Shown here: piece by piece, positions 34,900 to 43,646 of the stretch
Numbering within the stretch: position 1 is the stretch's first letter
Layout: the number at the start of each line of letters is the position of its first letter
Assembly: GCF_001422445.1 (NCBI RefSeq)
Contig: NZ_LMNA01000007.1
Coordinates: 106,737-170,736 of the forward strand
Origin: Pseudorhodoferax sp. Leaf274
GTDB taxonomy: Bacteria > Pseudomonadota > Gammaproteobacteria > Burkholderiales > Burkholderiaceae_C
Direction of reading: 5' to 3'
DNA length: 64,000 nt
Translations under genes and position numbers: made by a program
The notes under the pieces: generated by a model
Database searches by the model: none
What the model was told of the DNA's origin: nothing
Seen by the model: only the letters and a program-made list of their open reading frames with translations

Positions 34900-36438
34900 C
34901 TAGGGGTCGATGCGGTGCCGAAAGCCCGGCCGCTCGCCGCCGGCCGCGCGCGCCAGCGTCTCCAGCAGCCGCTGGCGCGTCTCGCCGGGCGTGATCACGT
35001 CGTCGATGAGACCCAGCGCTGCGGCTTCCGTGGCCGCCGCCTGCGCGGCCAGCGCCGCGAGGATCTCCTGCTTGCGCGCGGCCGGGTCGGGCGCGGCCGC
35101 GATCTCCTTGTCGTGCAGCAGCATCACGCCGGCCTCCGGGCCCATCACGTCGAAGAAGGCCGTGGGCCAGGCCGCGATCAGCGCCGGGTTGGCCGAACGG
35201 CCGCACATGGCCAGGTAGGCCATGCCGACCGCCTTGCGCAGCACGATGGTGAGCTTGGGCACGCTGGCCGACAGCAGGCTGTTCATCAGCCGGCCGCACA
35301 GGCTGACCATGCGCTGCTTCTCGATCTCTGGGCCGACCAGGAAGCCGGGCGTGTCGGTGAAGAACACCAGCGGGATGTGGTACGCGTCGCACAGGTCGAT
35401 GAAGCGGCGCTGCTTGTTGGCCGTCTTTTCGGTCAGCGCGCCGGCGCCCTGGGCCGGGTTGTTCGCGACGAAGCCCACCACCTGGCCGCCCAGCCGACCC
35501 AGCGCCGTGACCATGCTGCGGCCATAGGCGGCCGACAGCTCGAACAGGCTGCCCTCGTCGGCGACGAGCTCCAGCAGCCGGTGCGCGCTATAAGCACGGC
35601 GCTGGTTCTCGGGCACCAGCGCGGCGAGCGCGGCCGCGCCCTCGGGCGTTTCACAGGGCGCGGGCCGGGCCGGCACGCGCGGCGGCAGCTCGTCGCTGTG
35701 CGCCGGGAAGTAGGACAGGTAGCGGCGCACGGCGCGCAGCGTCTCGGCATCGCCCTCGCCGACCACATGGGCCTGGCCCGTGGTTTCGGCCGACATCTGC
35801 ACACCGCCGATCTGCTCGGCCGTGACCTCCTGGCCGATGCCGACCTTGACCACCTTGGGGCCGGACATGCCGATGAAGCCCGTGCCGCGCACCTGGAAGG
35901 TCACATCCGAGATGGAAGCCTGGAACGAGGGCCCACCGAAGCCCGCGCCCAGCATCACGGCCACCAGCGGCACGCGGCCGCTCAGGCGCACATGCTGCGC
36001 GAAGCCCCCGCCCAGGCCGGCGGCCAGCGCGCCGCGGGTTTCCTGCAGCCGCGCGGCGCCGGCCTCGCTGAGCACGATGAGCGGCGCGCGCTCGGCCAGC
36101 GCGAGTGCCCGCACACGCGCGGTCTTGGCCTCGGCCACGCGGCCACGCGTGCCGGCCAGCACCAGCGGGTCGTCGGCGATTACATAGACCGGCCGGCCGG
36201 CGATGCTGCCGCTGCCGCAGACCAGGCCGTCGGCCGGCGTGCGCTCGCGCAGTTCGGGCAGTTGGCTGCGTGCCAGCAAGCCGATCTCGCGGAAGGAGCC
36301 GGTATCCAGCAGCACCTCCAGCCGCTCGCGCACGGGCAGCTTGCCCTCGGCGCGCAGGCGCGCGATCTTGTCTTCAGGCGTCTGGGCCAGCACGGCGGCG
36401 CGGCGCGCGTGCACTGCGGCGATCAGTTCGGTGTCCAT
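34900..36438 (-). CDS. Acyl-CoA carboxylase, carboxyltransferase (beta) subunit
   Basis: The 512-aa protein belongs to the propionyl/methylcrotonyl-CoA carboxylase beta family. It contains the N-terminal KIARLRAEGKLPVRERLEVL, the crotonase-like ALAERAPLIVLSEAGAARLQE and the second-half VFFTDTPGFLVGPEIE. It also has the acyl-CoA oxyanion glycines in GPEAGVMLLHDKEI. It transfers carboxyl from biotin to an acyl-CoA. It is the last gene of a leftward three-gene operon, two bases after the ligase gene. The biotin carboxylase subunit is not encoded in the operon or elsewhere in the window. Substrate acyl-CoA is unknown. Confidence 0.88.
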   Translation of the reverse strand: MDTELIAAVHARRAAVLAQTPEDKIARLRAEGKLPVRERLEVLLDTGSFREIGLLARSQLPELRERTPADGLVCGSGSIAGRPVYVIADDPLVLAGTRGRVAEAKTARVRALALAERAPLIVLSEAGAARLQETRGALAAGLGGGFAQHVRLSGRVPLVAVMLGAGFGGPSFQASISDVTFQVRGTGFIGMSGPKVVKVGIGQEVTAEQIGGVQMSAETTGQAHVVGEGDAETLRAVRRYLSYFPAHSDELPPRVPARPAPCETPEGAAALAALVPENQRRAYSAHRLLELVADEGSLFELSAAYGRSMVTALGRLGGQVVGFVANNPAQGAGALTEKTANKQRRFIDLCDAYHIPLVFFTDTPGFLVGPEIEKQRMVSLCGRLMNSLLSASVPKLTIVLRKAVGMAYLAMCGRSANPALIAAWPTAFFDVMGPEAGVMLLHDKEIAAAPDPAARKQEILAALAAQAAATEAAALGLIDDVITPGETRQRLLETLARAAGGERPGFRHRIDP

Positions 36439-36440
36439 GG

Positions 36441-38027
36441 TCAGGCGGAAAGCAAATGGCCGAAGTGGGTGGCGCGCAGTTCGAGCTTGCGCACCTTGCC
36501 GCTCGTGGTCTTGGGGAAGGCCGGCAGCACGACCACATGCCCCGGTGTCTTGTAGCCGGCGATCTGGCCCTGGCAGAAGGCGCGCAGGCCGGCCAGGTCG
36601 ATGCCCTGCCCCGGCTGGGCGACCACGAAGGCCGCGCCCACCTCGCCCTTGTCGGCATCGGGCACTCCGATCACGGCCACCTCGGCCACGGCCGGGTGCT
36701 GGCCCAGGAAGGCCTCGACCTCGGCCGAGGCCACGTTGAAGCCCGAGCTCTTGTAGACATCGCTGCGCCGACCCACCCAGGTGATGCGGCCCTCGGCATC
36801 GCGCCGGCCCACGTCGCCCGTGTGCAGCCAGCCGTCGACATCGATGGCCTGGGCCGTGGCCTCGGGCTGGTTGAAGTAGCCCAGCATGACCTGCGGACTG
36901 CGCGCGAGGATCTGGCCCTCGCTGCCGTCCGGCAGGTCCTGACCGGCGTCGTCGACGATGCGCAGCGCGGTGCCGGGCCAGGGCGTGCCTTCGGTGCGCA
37001 GGCCGGCGTCCGTCATGTCCTCGGTGAAGCTCAGCGGGCCCGCCGTCTCGGTCATGCCGTAGCCGGCGCTCACGCTCTGCACACCGAGCGCCTGGAACAG
37101 CGGCACATGCTGGGGCCGGCGCGGGAACACGTTGAGGTGCTCCAGCGAGGCCACGCGGTCCGCGCGGAAGTTCATCGCCTGCAGCAGCGCGGGCAGCACC
37201 GACACGATGGCACCGAGCGCCTTGCAGCGGTAGCGTTCGATCAGTTCGATGGCCTCCTCGGCGTCGAAGCGCTGCTGCAGCACCAGGCCCGCGCCGACCA
37301 GCAGCGCGCCCAGCACGGCGTTGTGGCAGCCCGTGATCGCGAACAGCGGAAACACCAGGAAGTTGAAGTCGCCGCGCTGCAGCCGGCGGCGCGTGCGGAA
37401 GGCGTTGTTGAGGTTGGCGTGCGAGAGCATCACACCCTTGGGCAGCGAGGTCGTGCCCGAGGTGTAGAGGATGTAGGCCAGCTGCTGCGGGTCCTGCGCG
37501 GGCCGCGGCGCGGCGGCACTGGCCTGGCCGTGCGCGAGCACATCGTCCCAGCCCAGGAAGGGCGCCGTCAGGCCAGCCGCGGGCCGCGCCACCACCACCT
37601 GCTGCAGCGCCGGCACGCGGCCGGACTCGACGAGGCCGCGCACGGTGGCCAGGTAGGAGAACTCGCCCGCGTGGTCCTGCGTGACGAGGAAACGCGCGCC
37701 GCTGTCGTGTAGCGCATGGGCCAGGTCGTCGCTGCGCAGCCGCGTGTTGAGCGGCGTCAGCACCGCGCCGCAGCGCGTGACCGCGAACTGCGCGACCACC
37801 CACTCCCAGATGTTGGACATCCACAGCGCGACCCGGTCGCCGGGTGCCAGGCCCAGCGCCGTGAGCCCGCGCGCCAGCGCATCCACGCGCGCGCCGACCT
37901 CGGCATACGTCAACTCCACGCCGTCGGCGGCGATGAAGAGTTCATCGGGCCAGTGCGCGAGCGCGTGGACCAGCATCTGGTCCACCGTGGTCTCGAAGGG
38001 CTTGAGTTCCGCGGTCGCTGTGCTCAT
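36441..38027 (-). CDS. AMP-dependent acyl-CoA synthetase/ligase
   Basis: The 528-aa ANL-family enzyme activates a carboxylic acid to its CoA thioester. The P-loop is YILYTSGTTSLPKGVMLSH. The A5 motif is AGYGMTETAGPLSF, the A7 motif is DGWLHTGDVGRRD and the catalytic-Lys region is FPKTTSGKVRKLELR. The start ATG overlaps the stop of the biotin-carrier gene (ATGA). Coupled with the carrier and carboxyltransferase genes, it suggests an acid is activated and then carboxylated. Identity of the acid is unknown. Confidence 0.92.
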   Translation of the reverse strand: MSTATAELKPFETTVDQMLVHALAHWPDELFIAADGVELTYAEVGARVDALARGLTALGLAPGDRVALWMSNIWEWVVAQFAVTRCGAVLTPLNTRLRSDDLAHALHDSGARFLVTQDHAGEFSYLATVRGLVESGRVPALQQVVVARPAAGLTAPFLGWDDVLAHGQASAAAPRPAQDPQQLAYILYTSGTTSLPKGVMLSHANLNNAFRTRRRLQRGDFNFLVFPLFAITGCHNAVLGALLVGAGLVLQQRFDAEEAIELIERYRCKALGAIVSVLPALLQAMNFRADRVASLEHLNVFPRRPQHVPLFQALGVQSVSAGYGMTETAGPLSFTEDMTDAGLRTEGTPWPGTALRIVDDAGQDLPDGSEGQILARSPQVMLGYFNQPEATAQAIDVDGWLHTGDVGRRDAEGRITWVGRRSDVYKSSGFNVASAEVEAFLGQHPAVAEVAVIGVPDADKGEVGAAFVVAQPGQGIDLAGLRAFCQGQIAGYKTPGHVVVLPAFPKTTSGKVRKLELRATHFGHLLSA

Positions 38028-38245
38028 GCCGCTTCGAAGGCGACCAGCGCCTGCCCCTCGGCCACGGTCTCGCCCTCGGCGACGAGGAAGCGCAGCACGC
38101 GGCCTGCGCCGGGCGCCTCGATCGGGACCTCCATCTTCATGGACTCGACCAGCAGCAGGCTGTCGCCACGCGCGACCTGCTGGCCCTCGGCGGCCTCGAT
38201 CTTCCAGACCGTGCCGGTCACGCTGGAGGGGATGGATGTGCTCAT
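38024..38245 (-). CDS. Biotin carboxyl-carrier protein, single domain
   Basis: This 73-aa protein is a stand-alone biotinyl domain. The biotinylation motif is VESMKMEVPIEAP with Lys37. The flanking half-motifs GTVWKIEAAEGQQVARGD and GRVLRFLVAEGETVAEGQ show the two-fold hammerhead repeat. It carries CO2 from a biotin carboxylase to the carboxyltransferase encoded two genes on. It is the first gene of the operon, and its TGA overlaps the ligase ATG. A longer upstream frame to 38464 was rejected because it overruns the divergent promoter. Confidence 0.9.
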   Translation of the reverse strand: MSTSIPSSVTGTVWKIEAAEGQQVARGDSLLLVESMKMEVPIEAPGAGRVLRFLVAEGETVAEGQALVAFEAA

Positions 38246-38347
38246 GTGGTTCTTCCGTGCGCCGGCCGCGGCAAACCCACGAGCGTAAGGAGCCCAAGCC
38301 GCCCTGCGAACGAAGGAATCCGAGGATCGATATCCGTTCGGCGCGCT

Positions 38348-38364
38348 ATGCGCGGACCGCGCAT
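38348..38364. promoter_or_regulatory. Perfect 17-bp inverted repeat between divergent catabolic operons
   Basis: ATGCGCGG-A-CCGCGCAT is perfectly symmetric. It lies in the 196-bp gap between the biotin-carrier gene (start 38245, leftward) and the TauD-like gene (start 38442, rightward). A second imperfect palindrome (CGAACG ... CGTTCG, 38307-38340, with inner GGAT-CGAT-ATCC) is just to its left. A shared regulator site is likely, but no regulator gene is adjacent. Confidence 0.45.
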
Positions 38365-38441
38365 GCATCCTCGTTTTCGTTCTTTGTGGCGGCGCGTGGC
38401 GCCACCTAGCATGCCCGGCTCCCCTGCGCGCCGACCTCCCC

Positions 38442-39293
38442 ATGACGACCACCCTCTCCAACACCCGCCGCTACGCCACCCTGCGCGCGGAGCCGCTCAC
38501 GCGCCACATCGGCGCCGAGATCAGCGGCATCGACATCACCCAGCCGCTGGACGCGGCCCAGGTGCGCGACCTGCAGCAGGCGCTGGCCGACCACCAGGTC
38601 ATCTTCTTCCGCGACCAGCCCTTCGAACTCGACGCGCAGAAGGCCTTCGGCCGCCACTTCGGCCCGCTGCACATCCACCCGGGCGCGCCCTCCCCCGAGG
38701 GCCACCCGGAGATCCTGCGCATCCACGCCGACGCGAACTCCAAGTACATCGCCGGCGAGAACTGGCACTCCGACGTATCCTGCGACGCCGAGCCGCCACT
38801 GGGCAGCATCCTGCACCTGCACACCGTGCCGCCGCAGGGCGGCGACACGCTGTTCGCCAGCATGTACGCGGCCTACGACGCGCTGTCGGACCGCCTCCAG
38901 CAGTACCTGGACGGCCTGACCGCCACGCACGACGGCGACCACGTCTACCGCGGCCGCTTCAAGAACTACGGCGCCGCCGACACCGGCAAGGTCTACCCGC
39001 GCTCCAGCCATCCGGTGGTGCGCACGCACCCGGTCACGGGCCGCAAGGCGCTGTTTGTGAACCCGGGCTTCACGACCCACATCGACGGCATCCCGCCCAA
39101 GGAGAGCGCGGCCCTGCTGGCCTTCCTGTACGAGCACAGCACGCAGCCCGAGTTCGTCGTGCGCTTCCGCTGGAAGGCCCACTCGGTGGCGTTCTGGGAC
39201 AACCGCTGCACCCAGCACCTGGCGGTGTGGGACTACCGGCCCGCCGTGCGCTCGGGCTACCGCGTGACCATCCAGGGCGACACGCCGCGATGA
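38442..39293 (+). CDS. TauD/TfdA-family Fe(II)/2-oxoglutarate dioxygenase
   Basis: The 283-aa enzyme has the Fe-binding facial triad: His and Asp in NWHSDVSCDAEP (about residues 108-110) and the distal His in CTQHLAVWDY. Arg in YRVTIQGD is the likely 2-oxoglutarate carboxylate contact. The opening EPLTRHIGAEISGIDIT is typical for TauD-type enzymes. Members release sulfite from taurine or alkyl sulfates, or cleave aryloxyalkanoates. It leads a rightward operon, with its stop overlapping the next start (ATGA). Together with the DszA/DszC-like genes further right, a role in organosulfur or ether cleavage is plausible. Confidence 0.9.
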   Translation: MTTTLSNTRRYATLRAEPLTRHIGAEISGIDITQPLDAAQVRDLQQALADHQVIFFRDQPFELDAQKAFGRHFGPLHIHPGAPSPEGHPEILRIHADANSKYIAGENWHSDVSCDAEPPLGSILHLHTVPPQGGDTLFASMYAAYDALSDRLQQYLDGLTATHDGDHVYRGRFKNYGAADTGKVYPRSSHPVVRTHPVTGRKALFVNPGFTTHIDGIPPKESAALLAFLYEHSTQPEFVVRFRWKAHSVAFWDNRCTQHLAVWDYRPAVRSGYRVTIQGDTPR

Positions 39294-40435
39294 CGACGCT
39301 AGCCCTTGCAGCGCTCGACACCCTGGTGCGCGAGCGCTTCGCACCGCGCGAGCGCGATTTCCACGACCGCGCCGCGCTGCCCCTGGCCAACCTGCAGGAC
39401 CTGCACGCCGCCGGCTGGCTGCGCGCCACGCTGTCGGCACCGCAGGGTGGCGCCAGCCATCTGCGCAGTGCCGACCCGGCCTCGTACCTGCAGGCCGTGC
39501 GCACGGTGGCGCGCGTCTCGCCCGGCACCGCGCATTGCCTGCAGGTGCACAACCACGCGGTCTGGACGCTGGACGAACTGGGCACGCCGCAGCAGCGCGC
39601 GCGCTTCCTGAGTCCGCTTGCCGAGCGGCTCACGCTGTTCTCCTTCCTCGGCAGCGAGCCGGGCCTGCAGCTGGGCGCCAGCGCCTTCCAGACCACGGCC
39701 ACGCGCGAGGCCGGCGGCCTGCGCGTGCAGGGCCGCAAGTTCTACGCGACCAATGGCGTGGACCACGGCCTGGGCATCGCGTTCGCCTCGCTGGCCGGCG
39801 TGGACGGCATGGCACAGAACCACCAGATGGTGCTGGTGGAACCCGGCATGGCCGGCGTGCAGCAGGAGGCCGGCTGGTACCAGCCCGGCGGCATGCGCGT
39901 GGCGGCGAGCCCGCAGGTGGCGCTGGAGCAGGTGTTCGTGCCCGACAGCCACGTGCTGGGCGCGCCGGGGGCCTACATCGCCGGGCGCTGGCAGGGCCGC
40001 TTCCACCTGGGCTTCACGGCCAACTACCTGGGCGCGGCCGAAGGCGTGTTCGGCTGGACGCTGGACTGGCTGCGCACCCTGCCTGGCAAGCTGGCCGACC
40101 CCTTCGTGCAGGCACACGTGGGCGAATCGCGCGTGGCTTTGTACGCGGCCGAGGCCGCGTTCGAACGCGCCATCGACGCCTGGCGCGGCGGCGACTCGGT
40201 GCAGGCCGAACTGGCCTCCATGGCCGCCAAGTCCATCTGCGCGCAATCGGCGCTGCAGGTGGCCGCCACCATGGGCCGGCTGGCCGGCTCGACCGCGCTG
40301 TTCGACGAGTACCCGCTGGCCCGTCTGGTCCGCGACCTGCAGACCCACATCCTGCACGTGGGCCACGACCGCACGCACCAGACCATCGGCCAGGCCGCGC
40401 TGGGCCAAAGCTTCGACTCCACACGGCAGCGATGA
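39290..40435 (+). CDS. Acyl-CoA dehydrogenase-family flavoprotein
   Basis: The 381-aa protein has the acyl-CoA dehydrogenase fold: the FAD-contact FLGSEPGLQLGASAFQTTAT and the middle beta-domain GGLRVQGRKFYATNGVDHGLG. The C-terminal helical part contains SMAAKSICAQSALQVAATMG and HVGHDRTHQTIGQAALGQ. I do not see the usual catalytic Glu with confidence, so it may act as a monooxygenase or desaturase like the DszC/SfnB group rather than as a true dehydrogenase. Its start overlaps the TauD-like stop and its own stop overlaps the next potential start, so translation of the three genes is coupled. Confidence 0.85.
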   Translation: MTTLALAALDTLVRERFAPRERDFHDRAALPLANLQDLHAAGWLRATLSAPQGGASHLRSADPASYLQAVRTVARVSPGTAHCLQVHNHAVWTLDELGTPQQRARFLSPLAERLTLFSFLGSEPGLQLGASAFQTTATREAGGLRVQGRKFYATNGVDHGLGIAFASLAGVDGMAQNHQMVLVEPGMAGVQQEAGWYQPGGMRVAASPQVALEQVFVPDSHVLGAPGAYIAGRWQGRFHLGFTANYLGAAEGVFGWTLDWLRTLPGKLADPFVQAHVGESRVALYAAEAAFERAIDAWRGGDSVQAELASMAAKSICAQSALQVAATMGRLAGSTALFDEYPLARLVRDLQTHILHVGHDRTHQTIGQAALGQSFDSTRQR

Positions 40436-42063
40436 GCGACGCGCCGGGCCGCCCCAAGCAAGCTCGCGCCCCCTCGGGGGGCAGCGAACCTCGCGCAGCG
40501 GGGAGCGTGGGGGCCGCATGCGCCGCGCCTGACATGCTCTACGACGTCATCGTCGTCGGCTACGGTGCGGCCGGTGCGGCGACGGCCATCGCCGCGCACG
40601 ACGCCGGCGCGCGCGTGCTGCTGCTCGAGAAGATGCCGTATGCGGGCGGCCTGTCCGTCGTGTCGGCCGGCGGCGCGCGCATCGCCTTCGATGCCGATGC
40701 GGCCTTCGCCTACTTGACGGCCACCTGCGGCGGCCGCACGCCGCCGGCCGTTCTGAAAAGACTCGCGCGCGGCATGGTGGAGCTGCCGGCCTGGATGCAG
40801 GCCCTGGGCGATGCCGTCGGCGCGCAGGTGCGCGTGCGGCCCTCGCTGGGCAATTACCCTTTCGAGGGCTTCGACCAGCTCGGCTACGTGGAGGTCGCCG
40901 ACCTGCCGCCTAACCCGGCACGTGGCATCGCCCACCAGGGCCTGGGCGCCAACTTCTTCGGCCTGCTGGTGGACCACGTGCGCCGCCGCGGCATCGATGT
41001 GCGGCTCGGCGCGCCCGTGCGCAGCCTGCTGCGCGAGGACGATGGCCGTGTCACCGGCCTGCGCTTCGAACAGCAGGGCCAACAGCACGAAACCCACGAG
41101 GCCTGGGCCACCGGCGGCGTGGTGCTGGCCTGCGGCGGCTTCGAGGCCGACGCCGAACTGCAGAGCCAGTACTTCGAGACCCAGGGCGTGCTGCCGGCCA
41201 GCTTCCTGGGCAACACGGGCGACGGCATCCGCATGGCCCAGGCCGTGGGCGCGGACCTGTGGCACATGTGGCACTTCCACGGCCCCTACGGCTTCCGGCA
41301 CCCGGACCCGGCCTTCCGCTACGGCCTCTACCCCAAGAACTTCCCGATGTGGACGCCCGGCCACCAAAGTGCGCCGCTGCCCGTGATGCCCTGGATCCTC
41401 GTGGACCAGCGCGGCCGGCGCTTCGCCAACGAGTACGAGCCCTACCCCGGCGACACGGGCGTGCGCCACTTCGCGCACTTCGACGCCACGCGCGCGCAGC
41501 ACACGCGGCTGCCGGCCTGCATGCTGCTGGACGCTGCCGGCTTTCGCATGTACCCGCTTGGCCGCGCGGTGGCCAACGACCCGGACCTGGGCTACACCTG
41601 GAGCGCCGACAACAGCCAGGAGCTGGCCAACGGCCTCATCCGCCGCGCCGACAGCTGGGCCGAGCTGGCCGCGCTCGCGGGCCTGGATGCGCAGGCCCTG
41701 CAGCAGACCGTGGCGCGCTGGAACGCGGCCTGCGACGCGGGCCTGGACGCCGACTTCGACCGCCGCCCCGAAACCATGGCGCCGCTGCGCGAGCCGCCGT
41801 TCTACGTGGCCGAGGTCTGGCCGCTGGTCATCAACACCCAGGGCGGCCCCGTGCACGACCAACACCAGCGCGTGCTCGACGCGCAGGGCCAGCCCATCGC
41901 CGGCCTGTACGCGGCCGGCGAACTCGGCAGCGCCTTCGGCCATGTCTACATGGCCGGCGGCAACCTGGCCGAGTGCCTGGTCGGCGGCCGCGTGGCGGCG
42001 CGCCACATCACGGCCAGCCGGCGCTGCGGGCTGAAACGCCCCAGCGCGGCCACCGCCGTCTGA
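40432..42063 (+). CDS. FAD-dependent oxidoreductase (fumarate reductase/ketosteroid dehydrogenase-like)
   Basis: The flavoprotein has the N-terminal dinucleotide fold YDVIVVGYGAAGAATAIAA and LLLEKMPYAGG, then GVVLACGGFEAD and the C-terminal GLYAAGELGSAFGHVYMAGGN (split). It belongs to the FAD_binding_2 class that reduces or oxidises enoates and ketosteroids. Two starts are possible. The ATG at 40432, overlapping the upstream stop (ATGA), yields 543 aa, whose first ~28 residues are encoded by repeat copy C. The ATG at 40534 (MLYDVIVVG) yields a conventional 509-aa enzyme. Coupling favours the first and conservation favours the second. Confidence 0.88.
   Translation: MSDAPGRPKQARAPSGGSEPRAAGSVGAACAAPDMLYDVIVVGYGAAGAATAIAAHDAGARVLLLEKMPYAGGLSVVSAGGARIAFDADAAFAYLTATCGGRTPPAVLKRLARGMVELPAWMQALGDAVGAQVRVRPSLGNYPFEGFDQLGYVEVADLPPNPARGIAHQGLGANFFGLLVDHVRRRGIDVRLGAPVRSLLREDDGRVTGLRFEQQGQQHETHEAWATGGVVLACGGFEADAELQSQYFETQGVLPASFLGNTGDGIRMAQAVGADLWHMWHFHGPYGFRHPDPAFRYGLYPKNFPMWTPGHQSAPLPVMPWILVDQRGRRFANEYEPYPGDTGVRHFAHFDATRAQHTRLPACMLLDAAGFRMYPLGRAVANDPDLGYTWSADNSQELANGLIRRADSWAELAALAGLDAQALQQTVARWNAACDAGLDADFDRRPETMAPLREPPFYVAEVWPLVINTQGGPVHDQHQRVLDAQGQPIAGLYAAGELGSAFGHVYMAGGNLAECLVGGRVAARHITASRRCGLKRPSAATAV
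40441..40515 (+). repeat. GC-rich intergenic repeat, copy C, inside the oxidoreductase reading frame
   Basis: This third unit begins GCGCCGGGCCGCCCCAAG, has the core CCCCCTCGGGGGG and ends GAGCGTGGGGGCC. It is almost identical to copies A and B near 28.9 kb. As there, it follows a stop codon within a few bases and is open in the frame of the next gene (APGRPKQARAP ... RAAGSVGA). Confidence 0.85.
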
Positions 42064-42095
42064 TCCTTTTTCCATCCACCTTCAGGAGTTTCCCC

Positions 42096-43646
42096 ATGCA
42101 ACTGCGCATGCACCCCCTCGCCGCTGCCGTGCTGGCCATCGGCCTGCTCGCCACCGGCGCCGCCCAGGCCCTGGGCGGCAAGCCCGCCGTCGACCGCAAC
42201 ACGCTGGTCGTAGCGCTGTCGTCCGGCCCCGGCAACCTGGACCCGCAGGTCGCGCCCAGCGTGGACTCGGCCAAGTACGCCTGGAACGTGTTCGACACGC
42301 TGTACGGCTTCGACCTCAAGGGCAACATCGAGCCGCGCCTGGCCACGGCCCACACGGTCAGCGCCGACGGCCTGACCCACACCTTCAAGCTGCGCAGCGG
42401 CGTGAAGTTCCACAACGACGCCGCTCTGACCTCGGCCGATGTGAAGTTCTCCATCGAGCGCATCATCAAGCCCGAGACCAAGAGCACGCGCCGCCCCTAC
42501 TTCGTCAACACCGTGGCATCGGTGGAGACGCCGGACGCGCAGACCGTGGTGTTCAAGCTGGCGCAGAAGGACGGCGCCTTTCTGAACAAGGTCGCCGGCT
42601 ACCTGTACATCGTGCCCAAGGCCTACACCGAAGGCCTGGCCACGCCCGAGGCCTTCGCGCTCGCGCCCGTGGGCACCGGCCCCTACAAGTTCGTCGAGCA
42701 CAAGATCGGCCAGTCGCTGGAGCTGGCCCGCTTCGACGGCTTCTGGGGCAGCAAGCCCGGCGTGGCCAAGCTGCTGTTCCGTTTCGTGCCCGAGGCCAGC
42801 AGCCGCGTGAACGCGGTGCTGGCCAGCGAAGTCGATCTGGCGACCGACGTGGCGCCCTCGGACGCCGAGCAGCTGGCCACGCGCAAGGGCGTGTCCGTGG
42901 TCTCGGTTCCGGGTGGCAGCCCGCTGCACATCCGCATCTACTCCAACGACGCCGCGACCCCGCTGTCCAAGCGCGAGGTGCGGCTGGCGCTGAACCATGC
43001 GCTGGACCGCGACGCCATCATCAAGAGCGTGTTCCGCGGCCAGGCCGCGCCGCTGGCTTCCACCATCCCGGCCAGCTACCCCTATGGCAGCAACCCGGCG
43101 CTGAAGCCCTACGCCTACGACCCGGCCAAGTCCAAGGCGCTGCTGGCGCAGGCGGGTTTCCCGAACGGCTTCGAGACCAGCTTCTACTGCGCCGCCGCCT
43201 TCCCGCGCGCGCTGTGCGAGGCCGTGGCGGCCTACTGGGGCCAGGTCGGCGTGAAGGCCCAGGTCAAGACCATCGACTACGTGGCCTTCAACCGCATCAA
43301 CAACGTGCACCAGAGCGGGCCGCTGGCCTTCTCGGAGTTCGGCAACGCGATCTACGACCCGATCCACGTGATCGGCGGCTCAGTAGCCAAGGGCGGCACC
43401 TGGTCCGACTACTTCAACCCCGAGGTGCAGAAGCTCATCGACCAGGTCGAGGGCGAGGCCGACCGCGGCAAGCGCGACACGCTGTTCAAGCAGATCCTGC
43501 AGCTCACGCACGACGACGGCCAGGCCGTGCTGCTGGCCGAGCTGAAACTGAACTACGCCAAGGACCCCGACCTGCAATGGAGCCCGCAGGTGGCCGGCTG
43601 GAGCCTGAACTTCCGCAATGTCGGCTGGAAGGCGCCGCAGCCATGA
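42096..43646 (+). CDS. ABC transporter substrate-binding protein, peptide/nickel type (SBP1)
   Basis: The 516-aa protein belongs to SBP_bac_5. A Sec signal peptide (MQLRMHPLAAAVLAIGLLAT ... AAQA) precedes GGKPAVDRNTLVVAL. The domain marks SGVKFHNDAALTSADVKFSI and LALNHALDRDAIIKSV are present, with FNPEVQKLIDQ near the end. It binds a peptide-like or other mid-sized solute. AGGAG lies nine bases before the ATG. The TGA overlaps the start of a closely related gene (SBP2), a tandem duplication. The matching permeases and ATPases are about 8 kb to the right, past VapBC and the monooxygenase genes. Confidence 0.92.
   Translation: MQLRMHPLAAAVLAIGLLATGAAQALGGKPAVDRNTLVVALSSGPGNLDPQVAPSVDSAKYAWNVFDTLYGFDLKGNIEPRLATAHTVSADGLTHTFKLRSGVKFHNDAALTSADVKFSIERIIKPETKSTRRPYFVNTVASVETPDAQTVVFKLAQKDGAFLNKVAGYLYIVPKAYTEGLATPEAFALAPVGTGPYKFVEHKIGQSLELARFDGFWGSKPGVAKLLFRFVPEASSRVNAVLASEVDLATDVAPSDAEQLATRKGVSVVSVPGGSPLHIRIYSNDAATPLSKREVRLALNHALDRDAIIKSVFRGQAAPLASTIPASYPYGSNPALKPYAYDPAKSKALLAQAGFPNGFETSFYCAAAFPRALCEAVAAYWGQVGVKAQVKTIDYVAFNRINNVHQSGPLAFSEFGNAIYDPIHVIGGSVAKGGTWSDYFNPEVQKLIDQVEGEADRGKRDTLFKQILQLTHDDGQAVLLAELKLNYAKDPDLQWSPQVAGWSLNFRNVGWKAPQP

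Noticed and set aside
32750..34900. Second att site (attR) within the window
   Set aside because: No second copy of the tRNA-Leu 3' end was seen between the integrase and 34.9 kb, or in other parts that I scanned by eye.
34900..37824. 974-codon - strand frame joining ligase region and carboxyltransferase
   Set aside because: The N-terminal part is an out-of-frame reading of the acyl-CoA ligase. The ligase has its own complete frame with stop at 36441, so no fusion exists.
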